Assembly: GCF_026340655.1 (NCBI RefSeq)
Contig: NZ_JAPEOZ010000001.1
Location: 7,130,001 to 7,194,000 of the forward strand
Reading direction: 5' to 3'
From: Streptomyces sp. NBC_01275
Lineage (GTDB): Bacteria > Actinomycetota > Actinomycetes > Streptomycetales > Streptomycetaceae
DNA length: 64,000 nucleotides
The notes beneath the pieces are model-generated. The model was not told the DNA's origin and did not search any database. It saw nothing but the letters and a program-made list of their open reading frames with translations. Below, in pieces: positions 8,099 to 16,890 of the stretch. The position numbers and the translations under genes were made by a program. Within the stretch, counting starts at the first letter, position 1. Every line of letters starts with the position of its first letter.

Positions 8099-9577
8099 AT
8101 GCTGCTCACCCCTCGTGCCCGGCTGAAGTCCGCGCTGCTCGCCTCGGCCGTCTCCGTCTGTCTCGTCGCCGCGAGCGCCCCGGCGGTCCCGCTGGGCGTC
8201 GGCGACCGCCTCTTCCCGTACCTGGGCAACCCCGGCTACGACGTCGCGTCGTACGACCTGTCCTTCACCTATCCCGGCACCAACAGCAAGCCCCTTCAGG
8301 CGGTCACCACCATCGACGCCTGGACCACCACGGACCTGGAGCGGATCAACCTCGACTTCGCCCACGGCACGGTCGACTCGGTCGAGGTCGACGGCGAGCC
8401 GGCCGCCTTCGCGAGTGCGGGCGACGACCTGGTGGTCACCCCGCAGGACGCGCTCCCCGAGGGCAGCTGGATGCGCGTCACCGTGCGGCACACCAGCGAC
8501 CCGGTGAGCACCGGCGACCGCGACGGCGGCTGGGTGCGCACGACGGACGGCCTCGCCATGGCCAACCAGGCAGACGTCGCCCACCTGGTGTTCCCGTGCA
8601 ACGACCATCCCTCCGACAAGGCGATGTTCACCATCCGGATCACCGCCCCCAACGACTACACGGCCGTCGCCAACGGTCTGCCCACCGGCGTCGACCGGGT
8701 CGGCCCGGCGACCACCTGGACGTACCGCACCCAGCACCCCATGGCCACGGAGCTGGCCCAGGTGTCGATCGGCCGCTCCACGGTCCTGCACCGTGAGGGG
8801 CCGCACGGGCTGCCCGTGCGGGACGTCGTCCCCACCAAGGACCGCGACCTCCTCGAACCGTGGCTCAAGAAGACGCCCGACCAGATCTCCTGGATGGAGA
8901 GCAAGGTCGGCCCCTACCCCTTCGAGACCTACGGTCTGCTGATGGCCGAGGCGTCCACGGGCTTCGAACTCGAGACCCAGACCCTCTCCCTCTTCGAGAA
9001 GGACATCTTCACCGAGCCCGGCTACCCCGCCTGGTACATCGAGTCGGTCATGGTGCACGAGCTGTCCCACCAGTGGTTCGGCGACAGCGTCAGCCCCCGC
9101 TCCTGGTCCGACCTGTGGCTCAACGAAGGACACGCCACCTGGTACGAGGCCCTGTACGCGCAGGAGAAGGAGCCGAGCCGCACGCTGGAGGCACGCATGA
9201 AGGCGGCCTACGGCGCCTCCGACGCCTGGCGGTCCGCAGGCGGCCCGCCGGCGCTTCCCAAGCCGCCCCGGCCCGGCCAGAAGATCGGCATCTTCCGCCC
9301 GAACGTCTACGACGGCGCGGCCCTCGTCCTCTACGCCCTGCGCCAGGAGATCGGGACGCCCGTGTTCGAGCGCCTGGAACGGGCCTGGGTGCAGGACCAC
9401 CGGGACTCCACGGCCTCCACGGCCGACTTCGAGCGCCTCGCCGAGCAGTTCTCCGGCCGCGACCTCGACGCGTTCTTCAAGGCCTGGCTGTACGGCGAGA
9501 AGACCCCGCCGATGCCCGGCCACCCGGACTGGAAGGCCGCGGCGCCGGTCGCGAAGGCCGAGCGGCCCGTCAAATAA
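8099..9577 (+). CDS. Secreted M1-family metallopeptidase (aminopeptidase N-like)
   Basis: 492 residues. The zinc site is complete: HELSH (H320, E321, H324), then E343 in NEGHATW, i.e. HExxH-x18-E. EASTGFELETQTL stands where M1 aminopeptidases have the GxMEN exopeptidase motif, so substrate recognition is atypical. An N-terminal signal peptide is clear (basic LLTPRARLKS followed by a hydrophobic run and SAPAVP), so the enzyme acts outside the membrane. The length is short for M1, lacking the large C-terminal domain of PepN, as in the secreted actinobacterial branch. It is followed by hflX on the same strand, 166 bp downstream. Confidence 0.9.
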   Translation: MLLTPRARLKSALLASAVSVCLVAASAPAVPLGVGDRLFPYLGNPGYDVASYDLSFTYPGTNSKPLQAVTTIDAWTTTDLERINLDFAHGTVDSVEVDGEPAAFASAGDDLVVTPQDALPEGSWMRVTVRHTSDPVSTGDRDGGWVRTTDGLAMANQADVAHLVFPCNDHPSDKAMFTIRITAPNDYTAVANGLPTGVDRVGPATTWTYRTQHPMATELAQVSIGRSTVLHREGPHGLPVRDVVPTKDRDLLEPWLKKTPDQISWMESKVGPYPFETYGLLMAEASTGFELETQTLSLFEKDIFTEPGYPAWYIESVMVHELSHQWFGDSVSPRSWSDLWLNEGHATWYEALYAQEKEPSRTLEARMKAAYGASDAWRSAGGPPALPKPPRPGQKIGIFRPNVYDGAALVLYALRQEIGTPVFERLERAWVQDHRDSTASTADFERLAEQFSGRDLDAFFKAWLYGEKTPPMPGHPDWKAAAPVAKAERPVK

Positions 9578-9743
9578 GACCGTGACGAGACGGGCCGTAC
9601 CGTGCGACCATCGTGAGGTCGGCGCGGCACGGCGCGGCACGGGACACGGGAATCTCCCGGGGCGCTCGTGCGTTGGAGTCATTGACGGCAGCCGACCGCC
9701 GACTCGGCACCACCGACGGCATTCCCGACGACGTAAGGACCCA

Positions 9744-11237
9744 ATGACCTCCTCTTCTTCCCCTTCCCAGGACACTCCGCGCATGGCGCACGCCTACCCC
9801 GAAGGTCTTCGGGCCGATGCCCTGATGGAAGAGGACGTCGCCTGGAGCCACGAGATCGACGGAGAGCGGGACGGCGACCAGTTCGAACGCTCCGAGCGCG
9901 CGGCCCTGCGCCGCGTAGCGGGCCTCTCCACCGAGCTCGAGGACGTCACCGAGGTCGAGTACCGCCAGCTCCGGCTGGAGCGGGTCGTGCTCGTCGGCGT
10001 CTGGACCACCGGGACCGCGCAAGACGCCGACAACTCCCTCGCGGAGCTCGCCGCCCTCGCCGAGACCGCGGGCGCGCTGGTGCTCGACGGCGTCATCCAG
10101 CGCCGCGACAAGCCCGACGCGGCCACCTACATCGGCTCCGGCAAGGCCGACGAGCTGCGCGACATCGTCCTCGAGACGGGCGCGGACACCGTCATCTGCG
10201 ACGGTGAGCTGAGCCCGGGCCAGCTGATCCACCTCGAGGACGTCGTCAAGGTCAAGGTCATCGACCGTACGGCCCTGATCCTCGACATCTTCGCCCAGCA
10301 CGCCAAGTCCCGAGAGGGCAAGGCGCAGGTCGCGCTCGCGCAGATGCAGTACATGCTGCCGCGACTGCGCGGCTGGGGTCAGTCGCTGTCCCGTCAGATG
10401 GGCGGCGGCAAGGGCGGCGGCCTCGCCACCCGTGGTCCCGGTGAGACCAAGATCGAGACCGACCGGCGTCGGATCCGCGAGAAGATGGCGAAGATGCGCC
10501 GGGAGATCGCGGAGATGAAGACCGGCCGCGACATCCAGCGCCAGGAGCGCAGGCGTCACAAGGTGCCGTCCGTCGCCATCGCGGGCTACACCAACGCCGG
10601 CAAGTCCTCCCTGCTCAACCGCCTCACGGGCGCGGGCGTCCTGGTCGAGAACGCCCTGTTCGCGACCCTGGACCCCACCGTCCGCCGGGCCGAGACGCCC
10701 AGCGGCCGCCTGTACACGCTGGTGGACACGGTCGGCTTCGTCCGGCATCTGCCGCACCACCTGGTCGAGGCGTTCCGCTCCACCATGGAGGAGGTCGGCG
10801 AGTCCGACCTGATCCTGCACGTGGTCGACGGCTCGCATCCGAACCCGGAGGAGCAGCTGGCCGCCGTACGCGAGGTGATCCGGGACGTCGGCGCCACCGG
10901 GGTGCCCGAGATCGTCATCATCAACAAGGCGGACGCGGCCGACCCGCTGACGCTCCAGCGGCTGCTGCGGATCGAGAAGCGCGCCCTCGCGGTCTCGGCC
11001 CGCACCGGGCTCGGCATCGCCGAGCTGCTCGCGCTCATCGACGCCGAACTGCCCCGGCCCTCGGTCGAGATCGAGGCGCTGGTGCCGTACACGCACGGCA
11101 AGCTGGTCGCGCGCGCCCACTCCGACGGCGAGGTGATCTCCGAGGAGCACACCCCGGAGGGCACGCTGCTCAAGGCGCGGGTGCACGAGGAACTGGCGGC
11201 GGACCTCGCGCCGTACGTACCGGCACCGCTCGTCTGA
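9744..11237 (+). CDS. hflX: GTPase HflX (ribosome-associated)
   Basis: 497 residues. Ribosome-binding GTPase that splits stalled or stressed 70S ribosomes. An N-terminal HflX domain (GTAQDADNSLAEL, TYIGSGKADEL) is followed by a helical linker and the glycine-rich GGGKGGGLATRGPGETK. The G domain has P-loop GYTNAGKS (281-288), DTVGF and NKAD. ATG 9744 gives the expected family length and has AAGGA upstream. Confidence 0.96.
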   Translation: MTSSSSPSQDTPRMAHAYPEGLRADALMEEDVAWSHEIDGERDGDQFERSERAALRRVAGLSTELEDVTEVEYRQLRLERVVLVGVWTTGTAQDADNSLAELAALAETAGALVLDGVIQRRDKPDAATYIGSGKADELRDIVLETGADTVICDGELSPGQLIHLEDVVKVKVIDRTALILDIFAQHAKSREGKAQVALAQMQYMLPRLRGWGQSLSRQMGGGKGGGLATRGPGETKIETDRRRIREKMAKMRREIAEMKTGRDIQRQERRRHKVPSVAIAGYTNAGKSSLLNRLTGAGVLVENALFATLDPTVRRAETPSGRLYTLVDTVGFVRHLPHHLVEAFRSTMEEVGESDLILHVVDGSHPNPEEQLAAVREVIRDVGATGVPEIVIINKADAADPLTLQRLLRIEKRALAVSARTGLGIAELLALIDAELPRPSVEIEALVPYTHGKLVARAHSDGEVISEEHTPEGTLLKARVHEELAADLAPYVPAPLV

Positions 11238-11247
11238 CGCTCGACCT

Positions 11248-11292
11248 TGAAGGCCCGCCCCCTACTGGTGATGTCCAGGGGGCGGGCCTTCA
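11248..11292 (+). terminator. Terminator of hflX
   Basis: A perfect 16-bp inverted repeat (arms 11248-11263 and 11277-11292) with a 13-nt loop, beginning 10 bases after the hflX stop. It can also serve the minus-strand protease gene ending at 11366. Confidence 0.9.
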
Positions 11293-11365
11293 GGGTGTCC
11301 GGCTCAGGGCCCGGTCAGGCTCGGTCGGAACCGGTCAGGCCCGGTCGGATCCGGGTCGTCCCCGG

Positions 11366-12568
11366 TCACTGACCGCCGTACGTCTTGCTCATGTTCTGGT
11401 AGAGCGCCTCGGCCTCCGGGCCCAGTTGCGGGCCCGCGAGCCAGGTGTCGTCGGCTGGGCCGATGGAGGTGTTGGAGACCAGCTTGGTCTCGCCGTCCAG
11501 CACGCGGAACCAGCCGCCGCCGGACGAACCGCCGGTCATGGTGCAGCCGATGCGGTACATCGTCGGCAGCGACGGGCTCAGCGAGAGCCGCCCGGGCTGG
11601 TCGACGCACTTGAACATCTTCAGCCCGTTGTAGGGCGGCGCCGCCGGATAGCCCCAGGCGCCCATCGCGTCGACCTCGGTCGCGGACGGTGCGGAGAAGT
11701 CGACGTCCAGCGCTCCGCCGAGCGTCTCCTCCAGCGACTTGGAGCCCTGCTCCGGCGTCACGTGCAGCACGGCGTAGTCGTACGGGGCGCCCGCGCCGCC
11801 CGTGCCCGAACCGTCCTTGATCCACTCGTTGGACGTCGACGCCCAGTCGGCCCACCAGTTGCCGTAGGGGGCTATCTCGGTGGAGGTGGCGTCGCCGAGC
11901 TGTGCCTCGCTCTTGCCGAGGTCGTTGTAGGCCGGGACGAAGACCAGGTTGCGGTACCAGCCGCCGGCGCCGCCGGCGTGCACGCAGTGGCCGGCCGTCC
12001 AGACGAGGTTGGACTTGCCCGGGTGGTTCACATCCGTGACGACCGTCCCGGAGCAGACCATCGTGCCCTCGGGCGAGTCGAAGAAGACCTTGCCGACCGG
12101 GGCCGCGGTCTCGTGGTACGGAGTCTTCTCGGCCGTCGCCTCGACGGGCGCCGGCTCCGGGTCGCTGACGCCCTGGTCGGCGGTGGCGTCCTTGGTCGTG
12201 AGCGTCTTGTCGGCCTCCTTCGCGGACCGCATCCGCTCCGGCTTCCACAGGCCCTCGATCACCGGGTTGACGAAGTCCTTGGCCGCGCTGAGCCACTGGT
12301 CCTTGTCCCAGTCCTGCCAGCCGCCGTCGGCCCACTGGTCGATGTCGATGCCGTGCTTCTTGAGCTTGTCGGCGATGTCGGCCGGGACCTTGACCTTGCC
12401 GTCGCCGGTGCCGGCTGCGGACTGGGAGGCGGCGGCGTCGGCCTGGGCGTCGTCGGAGTCCTCGCAGGCGGTCGCGGTGAGCGCCAGGGCGGCGACGAGA
12501 GAGGTGATGGCGAGAAGGGTGCGCCGCCGACCGCGTCGGCGTGGGATGGGCGTACGTGTGGAACGCAT
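11366..12568 (-). CDS. Secreted trypsin-like serine peptidase, paralogue 1
   Basis: 400 residues from ATG 12568. The N-terminus is Arg-rich (RRRGRRR) with a hydrophobic core ending LTATAC, so it is either a Tat- or Sec-exported lipoprotein; the lipobox is imperfect. A charged helical pre-domain (about residues 60-130) follows. The peptidase domain has His in TAGHCVHAG, Asp in YDYAVLHV and Ser in GGSSGGGW, the chymotrypsin order with GSSGG in place of GDSGG. The V8/glutamyl-endopeptidase branch is likely. Its closest relative is the next gene on the same strand: both share layout and motifs, so this is a tandem duplication. Confidence 0.85.
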   Translation of the reverse strand: MRSTRTPIPRRRGRRRTLLAITSLVAALALTATACEDSDDAQADAAASQSAAGTGDGKVKVPADIADKLKKHGIDIDQWADGGWQDWDKDQWLSAAKDFVNPVIEGLWKPERMRSAKEADKTLTTKDATADQGVSDPEPAPVEATAEKTPYHETAAPVGKVFFDSPEGTMVCSGTVVTDVNHPGKSNLVWTAGHCVHAGGAGGWYRNLVFVPAYNDLGKSEAQLGDATSTEIAPYGNWWADWASTSNEWIKDGSGTGGAGAPYDYAVLHVTPEQGSKSLEETLGGALDVDFSAPSATEVDAMGAWGYPAAPPYNGLKMFKCVDQPGRLSLSPSLPTMYRIGCTMTGGSSGGGWFRVLDGETKLVSNTSIGPADDTWLAGPQLGPEAEALYQNMSKTYGGQ

Positions 12569-12827
12569 GGTGCGATGACCCCCGTGGTCCGTGTGATGCG
12601 TGTGCGTGTCACGCCAGGACGCGCGTGCGTGACGTGCGATGCGACGCGTGGCATGGAATGGAATGGCGTGACGCGTGAATGTCATGTGCTTGTCAGGCTT
12701 AGAGGCGGCTCGTGCGCGGACGCCCGAAGCCACCCCCCCCACTATGCCCGTGGAAATCGGGATGAACGGCGGTGAGCCGGTGAAGGTTCGTGTGAGAGCC
12801 CCACCGCCGTCCATGCCGGGAACCCTG

Positions 12828-14051
12828 TTACTGACCGGCGAACTTGTCGCTCACCGAGTCGTACACGCCCTTGGCCACCTCGCCCAGCCGCGGGCCCGCG
12901 AGCCAGCCCGAAGTCACCGGGCCGATCGAGGTGTTGGACACCAGGGCCGGCTTGCCGTCCGAGCCCGTCGCCACCCAGCCGCCGCCGGACGAACCGCCGG
13001 TCATGGTGCAGCCGATGCGGTACATCGTCGGGTCCGACGCCTTGATCGACAGCCGTCCCGGCTTGTCCGTGCACTGGTAGAGCTTCTGCCCGTCGAACGG
13101 CTCCGCCGCCGGGTAGCCCGTCGCGGTGATGCTGTCCACCTTCGTCACCGCCGGCGCGTTGAAGTCCACCGGCAGCGCCGAACCGACCGTCTCCTCCAGG
13201 GACTTGCCGGAACCGCCCTCCTCCGGCGTCACATGGATGACGGCGAAGTCGTACGCGGAGCCCTTGCCGCCCGTCTCACCGCCCTGCGCGATCCACTGGT
13301 CCGAGGTCCGCGTCCAGTCGCCCCACCACACGCCGTACGGAGCGGCCTCTTCCTTGGTGGCCGTCTCCAGCTGCGCGGAGGTCTTGCCCGAGTCGTTGTA
13401 CGACGGCACGAACGCGATGTTGCGGTACCAGCCGCCGTCCTTGCCTGCGTGCACACAGTGGCCCGCGGTCCACACCAGGTTGGACTTGCCGGGGTGGGCG
13501 GGGTCCTCCACGACCGTCGCCGAGCAGACCATCGTGCCCTCGGGGGCGTCGAAGAAGACCTTGCCCGCCTCGGGAACGTTGGCGTGATACGTGGTCGCCA
13601 CGCTCTTCGCGTCCACCGCCGCCGGCGTCGGGTCGGTCACGCCCTGGTCGCCCGAGAGGTCGTTGTCGTCGACGCCCCGGTCCGGGTCCTCGGCCTCCCG
13701 CATCCGGTCCGGGTCCCACAGGCCCTTGATGATCGGGTTGATGTAGTCCTGCGCCTCGCGCAGCCAGTCGTCCTTGTCCCAGTTCTTCCAGGCGCCGTTC
13801 TTCCAGTTGTCGAGGTCGATCCCGTGCTCTTTGAGCTTGTCCTTGATGTCGTCCGGGATCGTTATCTTGCCGTCGCCGGCGGCCGACGCCGACGCGCTGG
13901 CCTGACTGTCGGCGTTGGTGTCGCCGGAGTCGCAGGCGGTCGCGGTGAGCGCGAGCACCGAGGCGAGGGCGACCGCGCCCAGGACGGGGGAGGTTCTGCG
14001 GCGCGCGTTCCTCCCTCGGCGAGCGGTGAACGACGGCCGTATGGATCGCAT
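12828..14051 (-). CDS. Secreted trypsin-like serine peptidase, paralogue 2
   Basis: 407 residues from ATG 14051. The start is basic, the hydrophobic stretch ends LTATACDSGD (lipobox-like), and the pre-domain has the same KLKEHGIDLD pattern as its neighbour. The catalytic triad is His in TAGHCVHAG, Asp in YDFAVIHV and Ser in GGSSGGGW. It lies upstream of paralogue 1 with a 259-bp gap, enough for a separate promoter. The pre-domain may act as a pro-region or surface-binding module; I cannot tell which. Confidence 0.85.
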   Translation of the reverse strand: MRSIRPSFTARRGRNARRRTSPVLGAVALASVLALTATACDSGDTNADSQASASASAAGDGKITIPDDIKDKLKEHGIDLDNWKNGAWKNWDKDDWLREAQDYINPIIKGLWDPDRMREAEDPDRGVDDNDLSGDQGVTDPTPAAVDAKSVATTYHANVPEAGKVFFDAPEGTMVCSATVVEDPAHPGKSNLVWTAGHCVHAGKDGGWYRNIAFVPSYNDSGKTSAQLETATKEEAAPYGVWWGDWTRTSDQWIAQGGETGGKGSAYDFAVIHVTPEEGGSGKSLEETVGSALPVDFNAPAVTKVDSITATGYPAAEPFDGQKLYQCTDKPGRLSIKASDPTMYRIGCTMTGGSSGGGWVATGSDGKPALVSNTSIGPVTSGWLAGPRLGEVAKGVYDSVSDKFAGQ

Positions 14052-14211
14052 GGTCTGAACTCCCCCTGCTGTCAACGAACGTGGAGCTGCGGCCGTACCC
14101 GCCGGCAGAACTCACCGTGATCTCACGCCGAGTTCAGACGGGTCTTACGGCCCTGTGCAACGGCAACACGATAGGCGCTCGCCGCGCGGGAGTTCGCATG
14201 GAACCCTGCTC

Positions 14212-14244
14212 TTGCTGCTAGCCTGCAACTGCACATTAATTGCA
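14212..14244 (+). promoter_or_regulatory. Candidate sodF promoter with TGCAA/TTGCA inverted repeat
   Basis: TTGCTG (14212-14217) and ATTAAT (14235-14240) are spaced 17 bp, a fair housekeeping promoter. The perfect half-sites TGCAA (14224-14228) and TTGCA (14240-14244) flank the -10. The nickel regulator Nur recognises tGCaa/ttGCA half-sites and represses sodF in S. coelicolor, but the known spacer is 5 bp whereas here it is 11. This is therefore a candidate only. Confidence 0.4.
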
Positions 14245-14301
14245 ATAAGAAGTGGCCAGGTGGCCACGCGACGTGGCACGTGGCGACAAGACGGCCGAAG
14301 G

Positions 14302-14952
14302 ATGTTGGACACGGCGGTGTACACGCTCCCGGAGCTTCCGTACGACTACGCGGCGCTCGAACCGGTCATCAACCCGCAGATCGTCGAGCTGCACCACGAC
14401 AAGCACCACGCGGCGTACGTCAAGGGCGCGAACGACACGCTGGAGCAGCTCGCCGAGGCGCGGGACAAGGAGGCGTGGGGGGCGATCAACGGTCTGGAGA
14501 AGAACCTGGCCTTCCACCTCTCCGGCCACATCCTGCACTCCATCTACTGGCACAACATGACCGGCGACGGCGGCGGCGAGCCGTTGGAGGCCGACGGCGT
14601 GGGCGAGCTCGCGGACGCCATCGCCGAGTCCTTCGGCTCCTTCGCCGGTTTCAAGGCCCAGCTCACCAAGGCCGCCGCGACCACCCAGGGTTCGGGCTGG
14701 GGCGTCCTCGCGTACGAGCCGCTGAGCGGTCGCCTGATCGTCGAGCAGGTCTACGACCACCAGGGCAACGTCGGCCAGGGCTCGACCCCGATCCTGGTCT
14801 TCGACGCCTGGGAGCACGCCTTCTACCTCCAGTACAAGAACCAGAAGGTCGACTTCATCGACGCCATGTGGGCCGTCGTCAACTGGCAGGACGTGGCGAA
14901 GCGCTACGCCGCCGCCAAGGAGCGCGGAAACAGCCTGCTGCTCACGCCGTGA
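14302..14952 (+). CDS. sodF: Superoxide dismutase, Fe/Mn family (SodF type)
   Basis: 216 residues from ATG 14302; GTG 14317 ([11 protein letters not shown]) is an alternative because neither start has a well-spaced ribosome-binding site. Converts superoxide to hydrogen peroxide and oxygen in the cytoplasm. Metal ligands are visible: His in [12 protein letters not shown], His in HLSGHILHS, and the Asp/His pair in FDAWEHAFY. The start resembles Streptomyces FeZn-SOD. No nickel SOD gene is in the window. A strong terminator follows. Confidence 0.93.
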   Translation: MLDTAVYTLPELPYDYAALEPVINPQIVELHHDKHHAAYVKGANDTLEQLAEARDKEAWGAINGLEKNLAFHLSGHILHSIYWHNMTGDGGGEPLEADGVGELADAIAESFGSFAGFKAQLTKAAATTQGSGWGVLAYEPLSGRLIVEQVYDHQGNVGQGSTPILVFDAWEHAFYLQYKNQKVDFIDAMWAVVNWQDVAKRYAAAKERGNSLLLTP

Positions 14953-15013
14953 GCGCATGAGACGTCCTGCTCGTGATCGTCTTCTCACCCTTCACGCGGC
15001 AGGCGGCAAGGAG

Positions 15014-15066
15014 AAGGGCTCCCGCGACGGGGTCCCCCTCTGGGGAGTGACTCGCGGGAGCCTTTT
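15014..15066 (+). terminator. Terminator of sodF
   Basis: The 11-bp perfect stem 15017-15027/15052-15062 is extended by an A/U-pairing base, and the right arm runs into TTTT. An inner CCCC/GGGG hairpin lies in the loop. It lies 62 bases after the sodF stop. Confidence 0.88.
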
Positions 15067-15076
15067 CTCGCCGGGC

Positions 15077-15143
15077 TCAGGCCGGGTTCTCGCCGCGCTC
15101 AGGCCGGATTCAGGCCGGATTCAGGCCAGGTGAGGCCGGGTTC
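15077..15143. repeat. 11-bp direct repeats downstream of sodF
   Basis: TCAGGCCGGAT occurs at 15099 and 15110, with related units (TCAGGCC...) at 15077 and 15121 and a further degenerate copy. It fills the gap between the sodF terminator and the cbt riboswitch. Confidence 0.65.
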
Positions 15144-15199
15144 TTGCCGGGAGAGCTAGATCACGCCAGGTGGGGTGGTCTTGGCGGCGTTCCCGGCGC

Positions 15200-15325
15200 G
15201 CGGTACGGTCAGTGCGATATTGACGACGGTACGACGGAAGCCGGTGGAAATCCGGCACGGTCGCGCCACTGTGAGCACAGAGCCCGGGGCTTGCCCGGGC
15301 TGTCGTGTGAGTCAGACCCGTGGCC
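15200..15325 (+). ncRNA. Cobalamin riboswitch upstream of cbtBA
   Basis: The leader contains the conserved core GGAAGCCGGTGGAAATCCGG, then CACGGTCGCGCCACTGTGA, a variable GC-rich hairpin (15281-15300), and the 3' box GAGTCAGACCCGTG. These are the hallmarks of the cobalamin family (Rfam RF00174). It ends about 50 bases before the cbtB ribosome-binding site (GAGGAGG). Binding of adenosylcobalamin is expected to shut off cobalt uptake. Confidence 0.92.
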
Positions 15326-15377
15326 GTCGTCGTGTGCACCACCGAGATGGGACGCGAACTCCCGAGGAGGTCCTGCC

Positions 15378-15599
15378 ATGGCGCAGACCGTCGCTCCGCC
15401 GACCGCCACCACCCCTGTCGTTCCCGCGAAGCTGCCGATCGGGGCGATCGTCCCGTGGGCGGTGTTCGTCGGGGTTCTGATGCTGGTCCTGCTGTACTTC
15501 GTCGGCGCCGAGCAGGGCGCGACCGCCGTGGTCTCCGGCGAGGACGTCCACGAGTGGGTGCACGACGCCCGCCATCTCCTCGGCTTCCCCTGCCACTGA
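15378..15599 (+). CDS. cbtB: Cobalt transporter subunit CbtB
   Basis: 73 residues. One transmembrane helix (about residues 20-42) precedes a histidine-rich end (HEWVHDARHLLGFPCH) that probably binds cobalt. CbtB proteins are known only as riboswitch-linked partners of CbtA. ATG 15378 has GAGGAGG upstream. cbtA follows after 25 bp. Confidence 0.93.
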   Translation: MAQTVAPPTATTPVVPAKLPIGAIVPWAVFVGVLMLVLLYFVGAEQGATAVVSGEDVHEWVHDARHLLGFPCH

Positions 15600-15624
15600 T
15601 CCGAAGGGGAACCCGGTCCGTCTC

Positions 15625-16377
15625 ATGAACTCCGCAACGGTGAGAAACCTTCTCGTGCGGGGCATGCTCGCCGGCCTGGCCGCCGGCGTGCTCGCCCTGT
15701 TCGTGGCCTACTTCCTCGGCGAGCCGAACGTCGACAGCGCGATCGGCTTCGAGGAAGCCCACTCCCACGAGCACGAGATGGAGATCGTCTCGCGCTCCCT
15801 GCAGTCCACCGCCGGCCTCGCCACCGGTGTGCTGCTCTACGGCGTCGCCTTCGGCGGCATCGCCGCGCTCGCCTACTGCTTCGCGCTCGGCCGCGTCGGC
15901 CGCTTCAGCGCACGGGCGACCGCGCTGCTGCTCTCGGGCTGCGCGCTGCTGGCCGTGTACGTGGTGCCGTTCCTGAAGTACCCGGCCAACCCGCCCTCGG
16001 TCGGCGACCCCGACACCATCGGCAAGCGCACCACGCTCTACTTCCTGATGATGCTGCTCAGCATCCTCCTGGCGGTCGCCGCGACGCTGCTGGGCAGGAG
16101 GCTCGCGCCGAGGCTGGGCACCTGGTACGCGACCGTCACGGCGGTGGCCGCCTTCGCGGTGGCGATCGGTCTGGCGTACGCGTTCCTGCCGGTGATCAAC
16201 GAGGTGCCGGCGGACTTCCCGGCGACCCTGCTGTGGCGGTTCCGGCTCTCCGCGCTGGCCATGCAGGTCACCCTGTGGGGCGGGTTCGGGCTGGTCTTCG
16301 GCGAGTTGGCCGAACGGCTGCTCAACCCCAAGCCCGCGACCGCCCCCGCACCTCGGCCGGTCGCAGCCCCCAACTGA
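15625..16377 (+). CDS. cbtA: Cobalt transporter subunit CbtA
   Basis: 250 residues with about six predicted membrane helices. A histidine/glutamate-rich loop (EEAHSHEHEMEI, about residues 45-55) after the first helix is the likely metal-loading site. The family is a predicted cobalt permease defined by its cobalamin riboswitch control. It forms an operon with cbtB, with a terminator right after the gene. Confidence 0.92.
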   Translation: MNSATVRNLLVRGMLAGLAAGVLALFVAYFLGEPNVDSAIGFEEAHSHEHEMEIVSRSLQSTAGLATGVLLYGVAFGGIAALAYCFALGRVGRFSARATALLLSGCALLAVYVVPFLKYPANPPSVGDPDTIGKRTTLYFLMMLLSILLAVAATLLGRRLAPRLGTWYATVTAVAAFAVAIGLAYAFLPVINEVPADFPATLLWRFRLSALAMQVTLWGGFGLVFGELAERLLNPKPATAPAPRPVAAPN

Positions 16378-16395
16378 CATGACCCGACACACGAA

Positions 16396-16427
16396 AGAGG
16401 GCCCGCGGAACCATCCGGGGGCCCTCT
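16396..16427 (+). terminator. Terminator of cbtBA
   Basis: AGAGGGCCC (16396-16404) pairs with GGGCCCTCT (16419-16427). It starts 18 bases after the cbtA stop. Confidence 0.8.
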
Positions 16428-16488
16428 CGCGTTCTCCCGACAACGAGCGATGAGACGAGGACCATCGGGCGAGGAGCGGAGGAACGGG

Positions 16489-16824
16489 ATGGCCGGACGA
16501 CCCCAGCCGCGCCGCATCACCCTCGGAGGCCGTGAGGCGGTCGCCCTCACCGTCGCGGAGTACGAGCGGCTGATCGCCAGCCGACGCCAGATAGGCGGCC
16601 AGAGCGCCCGCGTACGCGTCCTCGCCCACCAGGCGAAACGGACCGAACAGCTCCTCCAGGACCTGGAGAGACTGGTCGGGAGCCCGACGGACTGCCGTGC
16701 ACAGGACTCGCAGTCGCAGTCGCAGTCGGAGCCGCAGTCGGATTCCGATGCGGGCAACGACGCCGACTGCCTGCGCCGCGCGCTCGCGGAACTGCTGCGC
16801 CGCCACCGCGACCTGGCCTCCTGA
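16489..16824 (+). CDS. Small hypothetical protein
   Basis: 111 residues from ATG 16489, which has GGAGGA seven bases upstream. The N-terminal half ([25 protein letters not shown]) recalls the VxVSVEEYERL stretch of Phd/YefM antitoxins, but no toxin gene is adjacent and the rest differs. A Ser/Gln-rich tract (residues about 75-90) and a final helical segment follow. It converges on metE on the opposite strand. Function unknown; the antitoxin resemblance is weak. Confidence 0.6.
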   Translation: MAGRPQPRRITLGGREAVALTVAEYERLIASRRQIGGQSARVRVLAHQAKRTEQLLQDLERLVGSPTDCRAQDSQSQSQSEPQSDSDAGNDADCLRRALAELLRRHRDLAS

Positions 16825-16890
16825 ACCACCACGGCGATGCGGGCCGGGGCGGACGGCGTCCGCCGCCCCGGCCCGTCGGAGGCGTCCGGG

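Noticed and set aside
5687..9784. Very long minus-strand open frame (about 1365 codons) opposite rshA and the M1 peptidase
   Set aside because: It is antisense to two certain genes, has Val/Gly/Asp-rich shadow composition, and matches no family; long antisense frames are normal at this GC content.
9570..11186. 538-codon minus-strand frame opposite hflX
   Set aside because: A shadow of hflX with no recognisable domain.
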